A stretch of DNA of 64,000 bases, taken from assembly GCF_014673215.1 (NCBI RefSeq), contig NZ_JACWMS010000001.1, positions 1,116,001-1,180,000 on the forward strand, given 5' to 3'. The notes below the pieces were generated by a model, which was not told the DNA's origin, did no database searches, and worked only from the letters and a program-made list of their open reading frames with translations. The stretch is from Gordonia hankookensis. GTDB lineage: Bacteria; Actinomycetota; Actinomycetes; Mycobacteriales; Mycobacteriaceae. A program made the position numbers and the translations under genes. Of the stretch, positions 24,725 to 38,282 are shown in pieces. The stretch's first letter is position 1. Every line of letters begins with the position of its first letter.

Positions 24725-25537
24725 TCAGTAGAGGTCCGGTCGCCTATCCGCGAGGTAGGGGTAGCGCCGTCGTGACTCCACGAGGATCGAGCGATCGAGA
24801 TCGGCGACGACGAGATCAGGCCCGCGATCGGCGGCAGCGAGGACCTCCCCGGTCGGGGCGACTATCTCGCTACGACCGCCGTAGACCAGATCCCCTTCCC
24901 TGTCACAGTAATTCGCATACGCCACGAAGGTCTGGTTCTCCAGCGCCCGAGCGCGGAGGAGAACATCCTGGACGGCGTCGTACTCGATCATGTTGGCGGT
25001 CGGCACGCACACGACGTCGGCACCACGCACGGCCAGCGACCGGACCAACTCCGGGAACTCGACCTCATAACAGGTGAGAAGACCCAGTCGCCAGCCATCC
25101 AGATCGGCGACCGGGGGCATGGCACTGCCGGGTGCGACCATCGCGCGGTCGAGTTCGCCGAACAGATGGGTCTTGTGGTGTGTGGCCACTCGGGAACCGG
25201 TGCGGTCGACAAGCCGGATGGCGTTGTACACCAATCCATCCAGCCCCCGCTCGGCGCATCCGTACAGAACGCCGATGCCGTGGCGTCGCGCCATCGAGCT
25301 GACCTGCTCGGCGATCGTGCCGCCCGGCGGGTCTGCGAGACGACCCGCCGCATCGGCATCGAGGTGATATCCCGGGACGACCATCTCCGGCGTGATCAGG
25401 AGGTCCACCGATCGCCGAGCGGACTCGGCGAGCACGGTGTCCAGACGCGCAAGGTTTCCCGCGACGTCGCCGGTTCGAGGTACGCACTGCCAGAGGGACA
25501 TTCGTAGGCCGTGTGGAGTAGTCGTCAATTCCGTCAC
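24725..25537 (-). CDS. davA: 5-aminovaleramide amidase (delta-aminovaleramidase)
   Basis: A 270-residue nitrilase-superfamily amidohydrolase. The Glu-Lys-Cys triad is visible: Glu51 in LLITPEM, Lys122 in THHKTHLFGELDRAM, Cys156 in GLLTCYEVEFPE. KTHLFGELDR, VPTANMIEYD and ENQTFVAYANYC closely match what I recall of Pseudomonas DavA, which hydrolyses 5-aminovaleramide to 5-aminovalerate. The GTG start overlaps the davB stop by 4 bp (GTGA); an ATG 36 bp later is an alternative. Together with davB it gives the first two steps of the aminovalerate route of lysine catabolism. The next enzymes (davT, davD) are not in this window. Confidence 0.88.
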   Translation of the reverse strand: MTELTTTPHGLRMSLWQCVPRTGDVAGNLARLDTVLAESARRSVDLLITPEMVVPGYHLDADAAGRLADPPGGTIAEQVSSMARRHGIGVLYGCAERGLDGLVYNAIRLVDRTGSRVATHHKTHLFGELDRAMVAPGSAMPPVADLDGWRLGLLTCYEVEFPELVRSLAVRGADVVCVPTANMIEYDAVQDVLLRARALENQTFVAYANYCDREGDLVYGGRSEIVAPTGEVLAAADRGPDLVVADLDRSILVESRRRYPYLADRRPDLY

Positions 25538-27237
25538 CCCCCGATGTCGATCGGACCGAGTTCGTCGTATCGGTCCCCGGGGCCCGGATTGTCGGGGTGC
25601 GACGACCCGCCGAAGTGGTGGATCACGCCCCACACGGCGTTGAGCGCGGTCTGCACGGCGCCCTCCACCCAGGCGGGCATGAACGACACGTCGTCGCCGG
25701 CGATGAAGATGCCTCGCTCGGCGGCCGGCAGTTGCTCCTGCCGGTGGAAATGCCCGTACATGCGGGTGTTGTATCGGTAGTGGCCGGGCAGGGCTCCCTT
25801 GAATGCGCCGAGGAAGTGCGGCTCGGCCTCCCAGGACACGGTCAGGGGGCGACCCACGATGTGTTCGGCGATGTCGACGTCGGGGTAGATCTTGCGTAAA
25901 GCATCGAGTGCCAACGAGACCCGTCGGTCCACGGGGTGTGGCAACACCTTGAGTGCGTCGCTCATCCAGGTGTAACTGAGACAGATGACCCCCGGCCGGT
26001 CGGGTCCGTTGTCGAAGAGGTAGGTGCCGCGCGTCAACCGGTCGGTCAGAGTCATGCTCATCGTGTCGCGGCCGGTGGTCGGGTTGCGATCGGTCCAGAA
26101 CGGCCGGTCGACCATGACGAACGTCTTCGACGACTGCATGTATCGCGTCCGATCCAGCGCCATCCACAGATCCTGACTGAAAAGGCTCTCGTCACACTCG
26201 ATCTCCGTGGACAGCAGCCATGCCTGGCACGTGGCGATCACCGCCGGGAACTCCCTCGAATCGCCCCAGTGGTCGATGACCTCGATGCGATCGGGGCCGA
26301 CACGCCGGATCGCGGAGACCCCGGCCCGCGGGACTCCGCTGTGCAACGACGACAGACTGGTACCGACCGGCCAGTGCCGGATCCTGGCAGGGCTGTCGGA
26401 CCACAATCTGCGCGGCACCTGCTCGGCCCCGCCGACGATCAGGTGTTGGCTGGTGTCGCAGTTGGTGACCACCACGCGAAGGATCTCCAACATCGAATTC
26501 GCGAAGTCGGAATCCCAACCGCCGGTGCCGAATCCGACCTGCCCGAAGAGCTCGCGGTGGCGGAAGGACAGCGATCCGAACTCATCGGAGGTGGCCAGGA
26601 AGTCGTAGAAGCTCCGATCGTCCCAGTCGACGACGAGGCGGTTCCACAGCTCCTTGAGTCGCGGGACGTCACGTTCCCGGATCGCATCCTGCAGCGCGGA
26701 GAATCCGGCGACGCGTTCCAGCGCACTGTCCCAGGCGTTCTCGATCTCGGTGTAGATCGGCGGCAGGTCGTCGAGGGTGCGGGCGTACAGGGTCTCACCG
26801 CCCAGGTCGATCACCGTGCTACCGGCCGCCTCGGTGAGCGGGTTGGGAAACGGCCGGCTGCGGAGACCGAAGGTGTCCACGTAGTGGAAGAACGTCGACG
26901 ACGATGCCGGGAACCGCATGCCACCGAGTTCGGCGACCTCGGGCTCACCCGGAACGAAGTGCTCCGATCGCAGCCGGCCGCCGATCCGCTCGGGTTCGTA
27001 GACAACCGGTCGCAGCCCGACCTTCATCAACTCATAGGCGGCGACCATCCCGGCCATTCCCGCCCCGATGATCGCGACCTCGGCGCCCAGTGCGTCGGCC
27101 GGTATTGATCCGGTACCGGCGGGATGCGTGATCCAGTCATCGTGGGCGAACGGGAAATCGGGACCGAAGATGGTCACGGGCCGGTCGGGCTGCACCGTCC
27201 CAGCGTATGGCCCGAATCCGATCGGCGCGTCACACAT
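25534..27237 (-). CDS. davB: L-lysine 2-monooxygenase
   Basis: A 567-residue FAD-dependent amine oxidase-fold enzyme converting lysine and O2 to 5-aminovaleramide, CO2 and water. The dinucleotide motif is VAIIGAGMAGMVAAYELMKVG (residues 54-74). Throughout it matches Pseudomonas DavB as I recall it: ITIFGPDFPFA near the start, AELGGMRFPAS, FGTGGWDSDFANSMLEI, QSSKTFVMVDRPFW, HFLGAFKGALPGHYRYN and the C-terminal HPDNPGPGD. Related tryptophan 2-monooxygenases make indoleacetamide, but similarity and the adjacent DavA-type amidase favour lysine. Divergent from a VOC gene. GCGGAC-N7-GTCCGC (27281-27299) in the shared promoter region may be an operator. Confidence 0.9.
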   Translation of the reverse strand: MCDAPIGFGPYAGTVQPDRPVTIFGPDFPFAHDDWITHPAGTGSIPADALGAEVAIIGAGMAGMVAAYELMKVGLRPVVYEPERIGGRLRSEHFVPGEPEVAELGGMRFPASSSTFFHYVDTFGLRSRPFPNPLTEAAGSTVIDLGGETLYARTLDDLPPIYTEIENAWDSALERVAGFSALQDAIRERDVPRLKELWNRLVVDWDDRSFYDFLATSDEFGSLSFRHRELFGQVGFGTGGWDSDFANSMLEILRVVVTNCDTSQHLIVGGAEQVPRRLWSDSPARIRHWPVGTSLSSLHSGVPRAGVSAIRRVGPDRIEVIDHWGDSREFPAVIATCQAWLLSTEIECDESLFSQDLWMALDRTRYMQSSKTFVMVDRPFWTDRNPTTGRDTMSMTLTDRLTRGTYLFDNGPDRPGVICLSYTWMSDALKVLPHPVDRRVSLALDALRKIYPDVDIAEHIVGRPLTVSWEAEPHFLGAFKGALPGHYRYNTRMYGHFHRQEQLPAAERGIFIAGDDVSFMPAWVEGAVQTALNAVWGVIHHFGGSSHPDNPGPGDRYDELGPIDIGG

Positions 27238-27380
27238 CGTCCACTGGCGCGTCGGGACATCATTGACTCAGCCCTCGAATGCGGACGTCAGTTGTCCGCT
27301 ATTTGGAGCAGACTCAATGTGTATCGAAGCTCGACCCGCACAATCGCCCCATAACAATCACCACAGACAGAGAGAAGATC

Positions 27381-27746
27381 ATGGACTGGACACTCGAGGT
27401 TGCGTTTCTGCCCGTCACCGATGTCGACCGGGCGAAAGACTTCTACACACGGATCGGTTTCAATCCCGACCACGACCAGTCCCCCACCGAGGGCATCCGG
27501 TTCGTCCAGATGACGCCGCCCGGATCGAGCTGCTCGATCGCGTTCGGCAAGGGCATCGTCGATGGCGGTCCGCCGAATCCGGGAACGCTCATGCTGTGCG
27601 TCTCCGACATCAACGTCGCCCGCAAGCACCTCCTCGAGGCCGGCGTCGAGGCCAGTGAGGTCGACGAGCAGGCGTGGGGACACTTCGTCTACTTCGATGA
27701 TCCGGACGGGAACCACTGGAACGTGCAGTACCTGCCGTATCGGTAG
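27381..27746 (+). CDS. VOC-superfamily (glyoxalase/bleomycin resistance-like) protein
   Basis: A 121-residue single-unit VOC protein: MDWTLEVAFLPVTDVDRAKDFYTRIGF, the central strand VQMTPPGSSCSIAFG, and the second half MLCVSDINVARKHLLEAGVE...FVYFDDPDGNHWNVQYLP, with the typical D-P-D-G-N metal-side motif. Such proteins dimerise to bind a metal and serve varied lyase, isomerase or dioxygenase roles; the substrate is unknown. ATG 27381 follows AGAGAGAAG. Divergent from davB, so a link with lysine degradation is possible but unproven. Confidence 0.85.
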   Translation: MDWTLEVAFLPVTDVDRAKDFYTRIGFNPDHDQSPTEGIRFVQMTPPGSSCSIAFGKGIVDGGPPNPGTLMLCVSDINVARKHLLEAGVEASEVDEQAWGHFVYFDDPDGNHWNVQYLPYR

Positions 27747-27848
27747 GCGAACTGAGTGGCGGGTGGTGACATCTGGGATCACCTCCTGAGAGTTGGGTCC
27801 ACCTACCGATCCGATCGGCCACCAGATGCTCTAGAAGACACCGGCTGC

Positions 27849-28571
27849 CTATTGGAGCCGGGACGCCCGACGAACAGCCTTGGCGAACAGTTCGTTGAAC
27901 TGCGCTGTGTCCGGAGCGGCGCCCAAACCGTCTACCTCTTGATAGAACTCGACCTGCACATTCCCGAGTTGAGCAAAGCCAACGACGGTCTGCCGTCTCC
28001 GCGGCGCTTCGCCTGATGACGGTGACGGGTCAGTCGTGACGTCGATCTGGATCACGAGGCAGTCATCCGCGTCAATTCCGAGGGGAGCGGGCACGACTGT
28101 GTACTTCTCCAGGGTCTCTCCAACTCCTGGAACCATCGAAACCGCCGACCTGCATACCTCGGCCAACGCTCGCTGGTCGTCGAGCGTCTGGCCGTTTCGG
28201 ATGATTGTTTCTGAATAACGTGCGTCATCCGGACGCTTGGGTATGGCGACAACCCCGGTTCGCTGCGACTTCGCAATGAGAGGTACCTGGTCTGCCGTCA
28301 GCTTCGCGCACGCGGCGTTCTTGTTGACCCGTCCGTTGACCAGATCTGACTGGCTTCGAGCGCGCTCCGCTGAATCTACATTGCCGGGACTCGTCGTATA
28401 GCCAGGCGGAAAGTCATTCTGTCCCAGCAACCTTGCCTGATCTGGATTCCGCGGAGCCGACGAAGTTTCGACCGAGCGCCCAGTAACGCCACACGACGCG
28501 CTCGCGAACGCCAAGACGATCAGGGCGAAGATGCCCAGAACGCGCTGCAAATCGACTGCCCCCAATTTCAT
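27849..28571 (-). CDS. Putative lipoprotein, DUF5642-like
   Basis: A 240-residue lipoprotein: signal segment RVLGIFALIVLAFASASC with the lipobox Cys at about residue 27. The mature protein has ARLLGQNDFPPGYTT, CAKLTADQVPLI, a Cys in AEVCRSAVSM and the tail VGFAQLGNVQVEFYQEVDGLG, a layout like the sensor-domain/DUF5642 lipoproteins of mycobacteria; the assignment is tentative. Composition is clearly less GC-rich than neighbours, hinting at transfer. CAGGAA precedes the ATG at 28571. It lies between rpoC and the VOC gene. Confidence 0.7.
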   Translation of the reverse strand: MKLGAVDLQRVLGIFALIVLAFASASCGVTGRSVETSSAPRNPDQARLLGQNDFPPGYTTSPGNVDSAERARSQSDLVNGRVNKNAACAKLTADQVPLIAKSQRTGVVAIPKRPDDARYSETIIRNGQTLDDQRALAEVCRSAVSMVPGVGETLEKYTVVPAPLGIDADDCLVIQIDVTTDPSPSSGEAPRRRQTVVGFAQLGNVQVEFYQEVDGLGAAPDTAQFNELFAKAVRRASRLQ

Positions 28572-28679
28572 CAGTTTGTTCCTGGGTCAGGCAACGAAAC
28601 CCCGCGCTTTCCCAGCGCACTCGCCTCCACTGTTGGACGCACACGTGGGCCGCGAGGTTCCACCAATCTCTCACGGACG

Positions 28680-28716
28680 CAGATCGGCCCCCACGCTGGG
28701 CGTGGGGGCCGATCTG
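28680..28716 (-). terminator. rpoBC operon terminator
   Basis: Perfect 17-bp inverted repeat with a 3-base loop, left arm 28680-28696 and right arm 28700-28716 (core GATCGGCCCCCACGC). It is 56 bp downstream of the rpoC stop. There is no T run after it, as in many actinobacterial terminators. Confidence 0.85.
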
Positions 28717-28772
28717 ACGAGATCTCGTAGCAACAGCACGCGGAAAGCGCGTGTTATTGCTACGGATTCGAA

Positions 28773-32729
<3,957 letters not shown>

Positions 32730-32771
32730 TTGTTACCTTTCGAGAGCTCTAATGTCGTATGTCGGTGAGGG

Positions 32772-35700
32772 TCAGTTCGCCAGGTCGTCGACCGTCGCGG
32801 ATTCGTTGCGTGACAGGTTGATACCCAGGTTCGCCGCGGCGCGCTCGAGATCCTCGTCGTCGGTGTCGCGCATCTCGATGGCGGCACCGTCGCTGCTGAG
32901 CACCTCGACATTGAGGCAGAGTGACTGCAACTCCTTGAGCAACACCTTGAACGACTCCGGGATACCCGGCTCGGGGATGTTCTCGCCCTTCACGATCGCC
33001 TCGTACACCTTCACGCGGCCGACCACGTCGTCCGACTTGATGGTGAGCAGCTCCTGGAGGGTGTAGGCGGCGCCGTAGGCCTGCATGGCCCAGCACTCCA
33101 TCTCACCGAAGCGCTGACCACCGAACTGCGCCTTACCACCGAGCGGCTGCTGCGTGATCATCGAGTACGGACCGGTCGAACGAGCGTGGATCTTGTCGTC
33201 GACCAGGTGGTGCAGCTTGATGATGTACATGTAGCCGACCGACACCGGGTACGGGAACGGCTCGCCGGAGCGACCGTCGAACAAGGTCGCCTTGCCGTCG
33301 CCGTTCACCATGACCTCGCCGTCGCGGTTCGGCAGCGTCGAGGACAGCAGTCCGGTCAGCTCCTCCTCGCGCGCGCCGTCGAACACCGGCGTGGCCGTGT
33401 TGGTGTCGGGCTCGGCCGAGTACATGTCCTCGGGCAGCTTCGACGCCCAGTCGGGCACACCGGAAGCGACGTTGATGTTCCAGCCGGCCTTGGCGACCCA
33501 CCCGAGGTGGGTCTCCAGGATCTGACCGATGTTCATACGACGCGGCACACCGTGGGTGTTCAGGATGATGTCGACCGGGGTGCCGTCGGGCAGGAACGGC
33601 ATGTCCTCCTGCGGGAGGATCTTGCCGATGACGCCCTTGTTGCCGTGGCGGCCGGCCAGCTTGTCGCCGTCCTGGATCTTGCGCTTCTGAGCGACGTACA
33701 CACGCACGAGCTCGTTCACACCGGGGGCCAGATCGTCGTCGTCGTCGCGGCTGAAGACGCGGACGCCGATGACCTTGCCGGTCTCACCGTGCGGCACCTT
33801 GAGCGAGGTGTCGCGGACCTCGCGCGCCTTCTCACCGAAGATCGCGCGGAGCAGCCGCTCCTCCGGGGTCAGCTCGGTCTCACCCTTCGGGGTGACCTTG
33901 CCGACCAGGATGTCGCCGTCACGGACCTCGGCACCGATACGCACGATGCCGCGCTCGTCGAGGTCGGCGAGGACCTCGTCGGAGACGTTCGGGATGTCCC
34001 GGGTGATCTCCTCGGCACCGAGCTTGGTGTCGCGAGCGTCGATCTCGTGCTCCTCGATGTGAATCGAGGTGAGGGTGTCCTCCTCCACGAGCCGCTGGCT
34101 CAGGATGATCGCGTCCTCGTAGTTGTGGCCCTCCCACGGCATGATCGCCACGAGCAGGTTCTTGCCCAGGGCCATCTCACCGCTCTCGGTGCACGGACCG
34201 TCGGCCAGGACCTGTCCGACCTCGACCCGCTGACCCTCGTCCACGATCGGACGCTGGTTGGCGCAGGTGCCGTGGTTGGAACGCGCGAACTTACGCATCC
34301 GGTAGGTGTCGCGGCTGCCGTCGTCGGCCATCACGGTGATGTAGTCGGCGGAGACCTCCTCGACGACACCGGTCTTGGTGGACACGACCACGTCGCCTGC
34401 GTCGACCGCGGCGCGCAGCTCCATACCGGTGCCGACCAGCGGCGACTCGTTACGGACCAGCGGCACAGCCTGACGCTGCATGTTCGCACCCATCAGGGCA
34501 CGGTTGGCGTCGTCGTGCTCGAGGAACGGGATCATCGCGGTGGCGACCGACACCATCTGGCGCGGCGAGACGTCGAGGTACTCGACGTCGCCGATGCCCA
34601 CGAACTCGACCTCGGAGCCCTTCTTGCGGACCAGCACGCGCTCGTCGGTGATCCGACCCTCGAGGTCGTAGGCGGTGTTCGCTTGACCGATGAGGTAGCG
34701 GTCCTCCTCGTCGGCGGTCATGTACTGGATGTCGTCGGACACGACACCATCGACCACCTTGCGGTACGGGGTCTCGATGAAGCCGAACGGGTTGACCCGT
34801 GCATAGACCGACAGCGAACCGATGAGGCCGATGTTCGGGCCCTCAGGGGTCTCGATCGGGCACATGCGGCCGTAGTGCGACGGGTGCACGTCTCGCACCT
34901 CGAGGCCGGCGCGCTCACGGGACAGACCACCGGGGCCCAGCGCCGAGAGACGACGCTTGTGGGTCAGACCCGACAGCGGGTTGTTCTGGTCCATGAACTG
35001 CGACAGCTGCGACGTGCCGAAGAACTCCTTGATCGCCGCCACGACGGGACGGATGTTGATCAGGGTCTGCGGGGTGATCGCCTCGACGTCCTGGGTGGTC
35101 ATGCGCTCACGCACGACACGCTCCATACGCGAGAGGCCCACGCGGATCTGGTTCTGGATCAGCTCGCCGACGGTACGCAGACGACGATTGCCGAAGTGGT
35201 CGATGTCGTCGACCTCCACCGGGACCTCCACGCCGCCGGGGACGGTCATGTAGGAGGTGGTGTGCGGGTCGGCCTCGTGCAGGCGGACCAGGTACTCGAC
35301 GGTCGCGACGATGTCCTCGCGGGTCAGCACCGAGTCGCCGTTCATCGGGTTGGCGGCCAGACCGAGCTTCTTGTTGACCTTGTAGCGGCCGACGCGGGCC
35401 AGGTCGTAGCGCTTCTCCTTGAAGAACAGGTTCTCCAGGAGGTTCTCCGCGGACTCACGGGTCGGCGGCTCGCCCGGACGCAGCTTGCGGTAGACCTCCA
35501 GCAGCGCCTCGTCCTGGTTGGCGGTGTTGTCCTTCTCCAGGGTGGACATCATGATCTCGGAGAACCCGAAACGCTCGGCGATCTCCTCGTTCGTCCAACC
35601 CAGCGCCTTGAGCAGCACGGTGACCGGCTGGCGGCGCTTGCGGTCGATGCGGACGCCGACGGTGTCGCGCTTGTCGACGTCGAACTCGAGCCACGCGCCG

Positions 35701-36278
35701 CGGCCCGGGATGACCTTCACGGTGTGGAGGGTCTTCTCGGTGGTCTTGTCGATGTTGGAGTCGAAGTAGACGCCGGGGCTACGGACGAGCTGGCTCACCA
35801 CGACACGCTCGGTGCCGTTGATGATGAAGCTGCCCTTGTCGGTCATGATCGGGAAGTCGCCCATGAAGACGGTCTGCGACTTGATCTCGCCGGTGTTGTT
35901 GTTGATGAACTCCGCGGTGACGAACAACGGCGCCGCGTAGGTCATGTCCTTGTCCTTGCACTCCTCGACCGAGGCCTTGACCTCGTCGAAGTGCGGATCG
36001 GTGAAGGACAGCGACATCGAACCGGAGAAGTCCTCGATCGGGGACAGTTCGTGAAGGATGTCCTCGAGGCCGCCGGTGGGGTTGTCGTCGCCGCGGGCGA
36101 TCGCCTTGGCGCGCCACTCCGGCGAACCGACGAGCCACTCGAAGGAATCGAGCTGGAGGTCGAGGAGGCCGGGGACCTCCAGTGGCTCACTGATCTTTGC
36201 AAAGGATGCGCGCTTGGGCGCGCCCGGGATGGTTGAGGTGGACTGGCGGTCGAGTGCCAAGATCTGTCCTTCCAACAC
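32772..36278 (-). CDS. rpoB: DNA-directed RNA polymerase subunit beta
   Basis: A 1168-residue beta subunit. The rifampicin-resistance region (about residues 418-450, [19 protein letters not shown] then [10 protein letters not shown]) carries wild-type Asp, His and Ser at the main resistance positions, so target-based rifampicin resistance is not predicted from this copy. Two starts are possible: GTG 36278, or TTG 36260, which has GGAAGGA about 8 bp upstream. The same ambiguity (a MLEG... form and a form six residues shorter) exists for mycobacterial rpoB. It is followed by rpoC and preceded by a 336-bp leader with a promoter, although the mce operon lies directly upstream on the same strand. 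Confidence 0.99.
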   Translation of the reverse strand: MLEGQILALDRQSTSTIPGAPKRASFAKISEPLEVPGLLDLQLDSFEWLVGSPEWRAKAIARGDDNPTGGLEDILHELSPIEDFSGSMSLSFTDPHFDEVKASVEECKDKDMTYAAPLFVTAEFINNNTGEIKSQTVFMGDFPIMTDKGSFIINGTERVVVSQLVRSPGVYFDSNIDKTTEKTLHTVKVIPGRGAWLEFDVDKRDTVGVRIDRKRRQPVTVLLKALGWTNEEIAERFGFSEIMMSTLEKDNTANQDEALLEVYRKLRPGEPPTRESAENLLENLFFKEKRYDLARVGRYKVNKKLGLAANPMNGDSVLTREDIVATVEYLVRLHEADPHTTSYMTVPGGVEVPVEVDDIDHFGNRRLRTVGELIQNQIRVGLSRMERVVRERMTTQDVEAITPQTLINIRPVVAAIKEFFGTSQLSQFMDQNNPLSGLTHKRRLSALGPGGLSRERAGLEVRDVHPSHYGRMCPIETPEGPNIGLIGSLSVYARVNPFGFIETPYRKVVDGVVSDDIQYMTADEEDRYLIGQANTAYDLEGRITDERVLVRKKGSEVEFVGIGDVEYLDVSPRQMVSVATAMIPFLEHDDANRALMGANMQRQAVPLVRNESPLVGTGMELRAAVDAGDVVVSTKTGVVEEVSADYITVMADDGSRDTYRMRKFARSNHGTCANQRPIVDEGQRVEVGQVLADGPCTESGEMALGKNLLVAIMPWEGHNYEDAIILSQRLVEEDTLTSIHIEEHEIDARDTKLGAEEITRDIPNVSDEVLADLDERGIVRIGAEVRDGDILVGKVTPKGETELTPEERLLRAIFGEKAREVRDTSLKVPHGETGKVIGVRVFSRDDDDDLAPGVNELVRVYVAQKRKIQDGDKLAGRHGNKGVIGKILPQEDMPFLPDGTPVDIILNTHGVPRRMNIGQILETHLGWVAKAGWNINVASGVPDWASKLPEDMYSAEPDTNTATPVFDGAREEELTGLLSSTLPNRDGEVMVNGDGKATLFDGRSGEPFPYPVSVGYMYIIKLHHLVDDKIHARSTGPYSMITQQPLGGKAQFGGQRFGEMECWAMQAYGAAYTLQELLTIKSDDVVGRVKVYEAIVKGENIPEPGIPESFKVLLKELQSLCLNVEVLSSDGAAIEMRDTDDEDLERAAANLGINLSRNESATVDDLAN

Positions 36279-36423
36279 GAAGTGTTCTACCTAGCTCGGT
36301 GCTTGGCTTGATGGGCCGTTCGCTGGTGACACCCTGATTTCGGCGATCACCACGAGCACACACAGCAAAGGTGGCTTGAGGAAGGATCGAGAGGTGGACA
36401 GGAGGCAGCCAGCGCAACGTCCA

Positions 36424-36454
36424 ACTGTAGCAGAAAATAGACGTACTTTGTCAA
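36424..36454 (-). promoter_or_regulatory. Probable rpoB promoter
   Basis: On the minus strand a consensus TTGACA (36449-36454) is followed after 19 bp by TACAGT (36424-36429), or by TGCTAC at 16 bp. It gives a leader of about 140 nt before rpoB. The local sequence is distinctly AT-rich (ACAAAGTACGTCTATTTTC), unlike anything else in the 36279-36614 gap, in which no gene is visible. Confidence 0.65.
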
Positions 36455-36614
36455 GCCACGCCTGGAAGCGAGTACGCGCTGATGGCTGCCTGCACGTCAT
36501 TCACTGGTGACAGCCTGGCCCGACAACGCAATTTCGTCAAGCGCTACGCGCATCTTTTTGCCGAAGATTTGCCGACCGGGTGCACACGCACGCGAGACAG
36601 GCGGATGCCGCAGG

Positions 36615-37544
36615 TCAGAAGGCTTCCACTTGACTGATGAGCCAGTCGTCGCCGTGCTTGACCATGGAGAACTGATACCTCGGCGCGGCGCTCTGACCCG
36701 CGATGCCTGCTTGTTTCTGGCTGACGATCAGGTTCGCCACCACACGTGCGGTGGCTCCGTCGCCCCCGCCGGAGAGGTCCGCGACACCGACCGACTCGAC
36801 CCGGCAATCCGCGACCTGCTTGGTCTGGTTGAGGATGTCGCGCTGCTGGGGCAGGTACTTGTCGAACTCGGTGCGGGCGCTGCCGGTGAGCACCGATCGC
36901 GCCTTGCCGGCCCATGCGTCGACGTCGAGCGTGTCGACGGTCAGCAAGCAGGCCTTGCTCTGCACCTGAGATGTCAGCTCGGTGGTGGCGGGCTGATCGA
37001 CGAAGGCCTTGTTGGAACTGATCGACGCCCCCGGATGGAGTCCCGCGATCAGTGCGAAGATCCCGAGCACCACGGCGACACCGATCAGGATGCCGATGGC
37101 GCGGCGACCGAACGGGAACAGTCCCGACGACGTCGAGGACTTGGCCGCCGTCGTCGCGTTCTTGTCCGTCGTTGCGGCCCGGGTCGTCGAGGATGCGGAA
37201 TCGCCGGTCCGCAGCGTGGAGACGCGCGCGACCGGTCGGGTCTTGCCGGCCGGCTTGGGCTTCTCGGCGGGATCCGTGGTGCCGTCGGCGGGATCGGTGG
37301 CGCTGTCAGCGGGATCGGTGGTGCCGTCGGCGGGATCGGTGGTGCCGTCGACGGGGTCGGTGGTGCCGTCGACGGGGTCCGAGGTGCTGTCGACCGGAAT
37401 GGGGTTGCTGTCGACGGGATCGACTGCCTTCGAGTCGGTCTCCGGGACCGCATCGGTGGGACGCTGACCACTGCCTGCGACGCGCGGGGTGTAGGGCTTG
37501 CGTGCGGTCTTCTTACGCGGCGGACGCGGGTTCTGCGGCGCCAT
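36615..37544 (-). CDS. Mce-associated membrane protein with heptapeptide repeats
   Basis: A 309-residue protein with a basic Pro-rich N-terminus, a 7-residue repeat region (42-94), a Thr/Ser linker, one membrane helix (about 147-170, IGILIGVAVVLGIFALIAGL) and a C-terminal domain typical of Mce-associated (Mas) proteins: KACLLTVDTLDVDAWAGKAR, GSARTEFDKYLPQQRD, VADCRVESVGVADL and the final WLISQVEAF. Mas proteins stabilise Mce lipid importers at the membrane; mechanism uncertain. Overlaps the preceding mas gene by one base (TGATG). Last gene of the mce operon, 337 bp before rpoB. Confidence 0.85.
   Translation of the reverse strand: MAPQNPRPPRKKTARKPYTPRVAGSGQRPTDAVPETDSKAVDPVDSNPIPVDSTSDPVDGTTDPVDGTTDPADGTTDPADSATDPADGTTDPAEKPKPAGKTRPVARVSTLRTGDSASSTTRAATTDKNATTAAKSSTSSGLFPFGRRAIGILIGVAVVLGIFALIAGLHPGASISSNKAFVDQPATTELTSQVQSKACLLTVDTLDVDAWAGKARSVLTGSARTEFDKYLPQQRDILNQTKQVADCRVESVGVADLSGGGDGATARVVANLIVSQKQAGIAGQSAAPRYQFSMVKHGDDWLISQVEAF
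37263..37421 (-). repeat. In-frame 21-bp (heptapeptide) tandem repeat
   Basis: Encodes seven full repeats plus a partial one, of the pattern DP[VA]D[GS][TA]T: DPVDSNP, IPVDSTS, DPVDGTT twice, DPADGTT, DPADSAT, DPADGTT, DPAE. The central copies are near-identical in DNA as well, so copy number may vary by slippage. It lies in the predicted cytoplasmic N-terminal region of the Mas protein. Confidence 0.85.
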
Positions 37545-38206
37545 CAGTTACCTCCCCCTGGTGTGCCCGCTGGAGCCGTTCCCTGCCCGCCCGGGGCAGC
37601 GCCACCGGCCGAAGCGCCCGGATCCTGGTAGGCCAGCGACTCGAGTGGGGCGATGTCGTCCGCCTTCCACGTGCCGCCCTCCTCGGTCATCGAGACCGAG
37701 AAGCCCATCGTCTGGGTGACACCGGCTTCGTTCTCGCGCTTCGACGTCGCCGCGACGTAGACGAGCACCTTGGCCTTTCCGTCGTCCGCGTCGACCTCGG
37801 TCGGCGCGCTCCGGAGCAACCGTGAGGAGAGCGCCGCGGCCTGCGGACCCGCCTGCGTGATCATCGAGTTGAGGTTGCTGACGTCCTGGCTCGTGATCTG
37901 CTCACGCGCCTTGCCGGTCAGCGAACCGTCGACGCGCCGCTTCCATCCCGCGGTGTCCTTCGGATCCACGGTGGTCACGTTGATGATCGCCTGCTCGGCC
38001 CCATCGATGGCGCCGTCACGTGCATCCTGGATCGGCTTCTGCACGAAGTACGCCTGGTACCCCTGGTAGCCGAACCATGCCGCACATGCCGCCGCCGCGA
38101 CCACGAGGAGCAGGGCCAGCACGCTGGCCACCGTCCGTCCGCGGTCACGGCCGCCGGTCGAGGCTGCGGAGCTGTCGCGGCTGGCTTGGGGTGTGTCGCT
38201 AGTCAT
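37544..38206 (-). CDS. Mce-associated membrane protein
   Basis: A 220-residue single-pass protein: short polar N-terminus, helix VASVLALLLVVAAAACAAWFGY (about 26-47), then the Mas-type domain (AIINVTTVDPKDTAGWKRRVDGSLTGKAREQI, KVLVYVAATSKRENEAGV) and a Gly/Pro-rich tail. WKRRVDG.LTG is the usual motif of this family. Overlaps the second mas gene by TGATG. It lies 76 bp after mceF. Expected to assist the Mce complex. Confidence 0.87.
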   Translation of the reverse strand: MTSDTPQASRDSSAASTGGRDRGRTVASVLALLLVVAAAACAAWFGYQGYQAYFVQKPIQDARDGAIDGAEQAIINVTTVDPKDTAGWKRRVDGSLTGKAREQITSQDVSNLNSMITQAGPQAAALSSRLLRSAPTEVDADDGKAKVLVYVAATSKRENEAGVTQTMGFSVSMTEEGGTWKADDIAPLESLAYQDPGASAGGAAPGGQGTAPAGTPGGGN

Positions 38207-38282
38207 CGGCCGTCACTGTAGTGGTTGGCACCTGAGAGGAGGCAAAGCGAGCTGCACCCGCCGGCCCCCTGACGTGGTGAGA

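Noticed and set aside
24725..27237. Indole-3-acetamide pathway (tryptophan monooxygenase plus amidase) for auxin synthesis.
   Set aside because: The flavoenzyme matches lysine 2-monooxygenase more closely along its whole length and the amidase is nitrilase-type like DavA, not the amidase-signature IaaH.
34920..35030. Rifampicin-resistance substitutions in rpoB.
   Set aside because: The region reads as wild type at the Asp, His and Ser hot spots.
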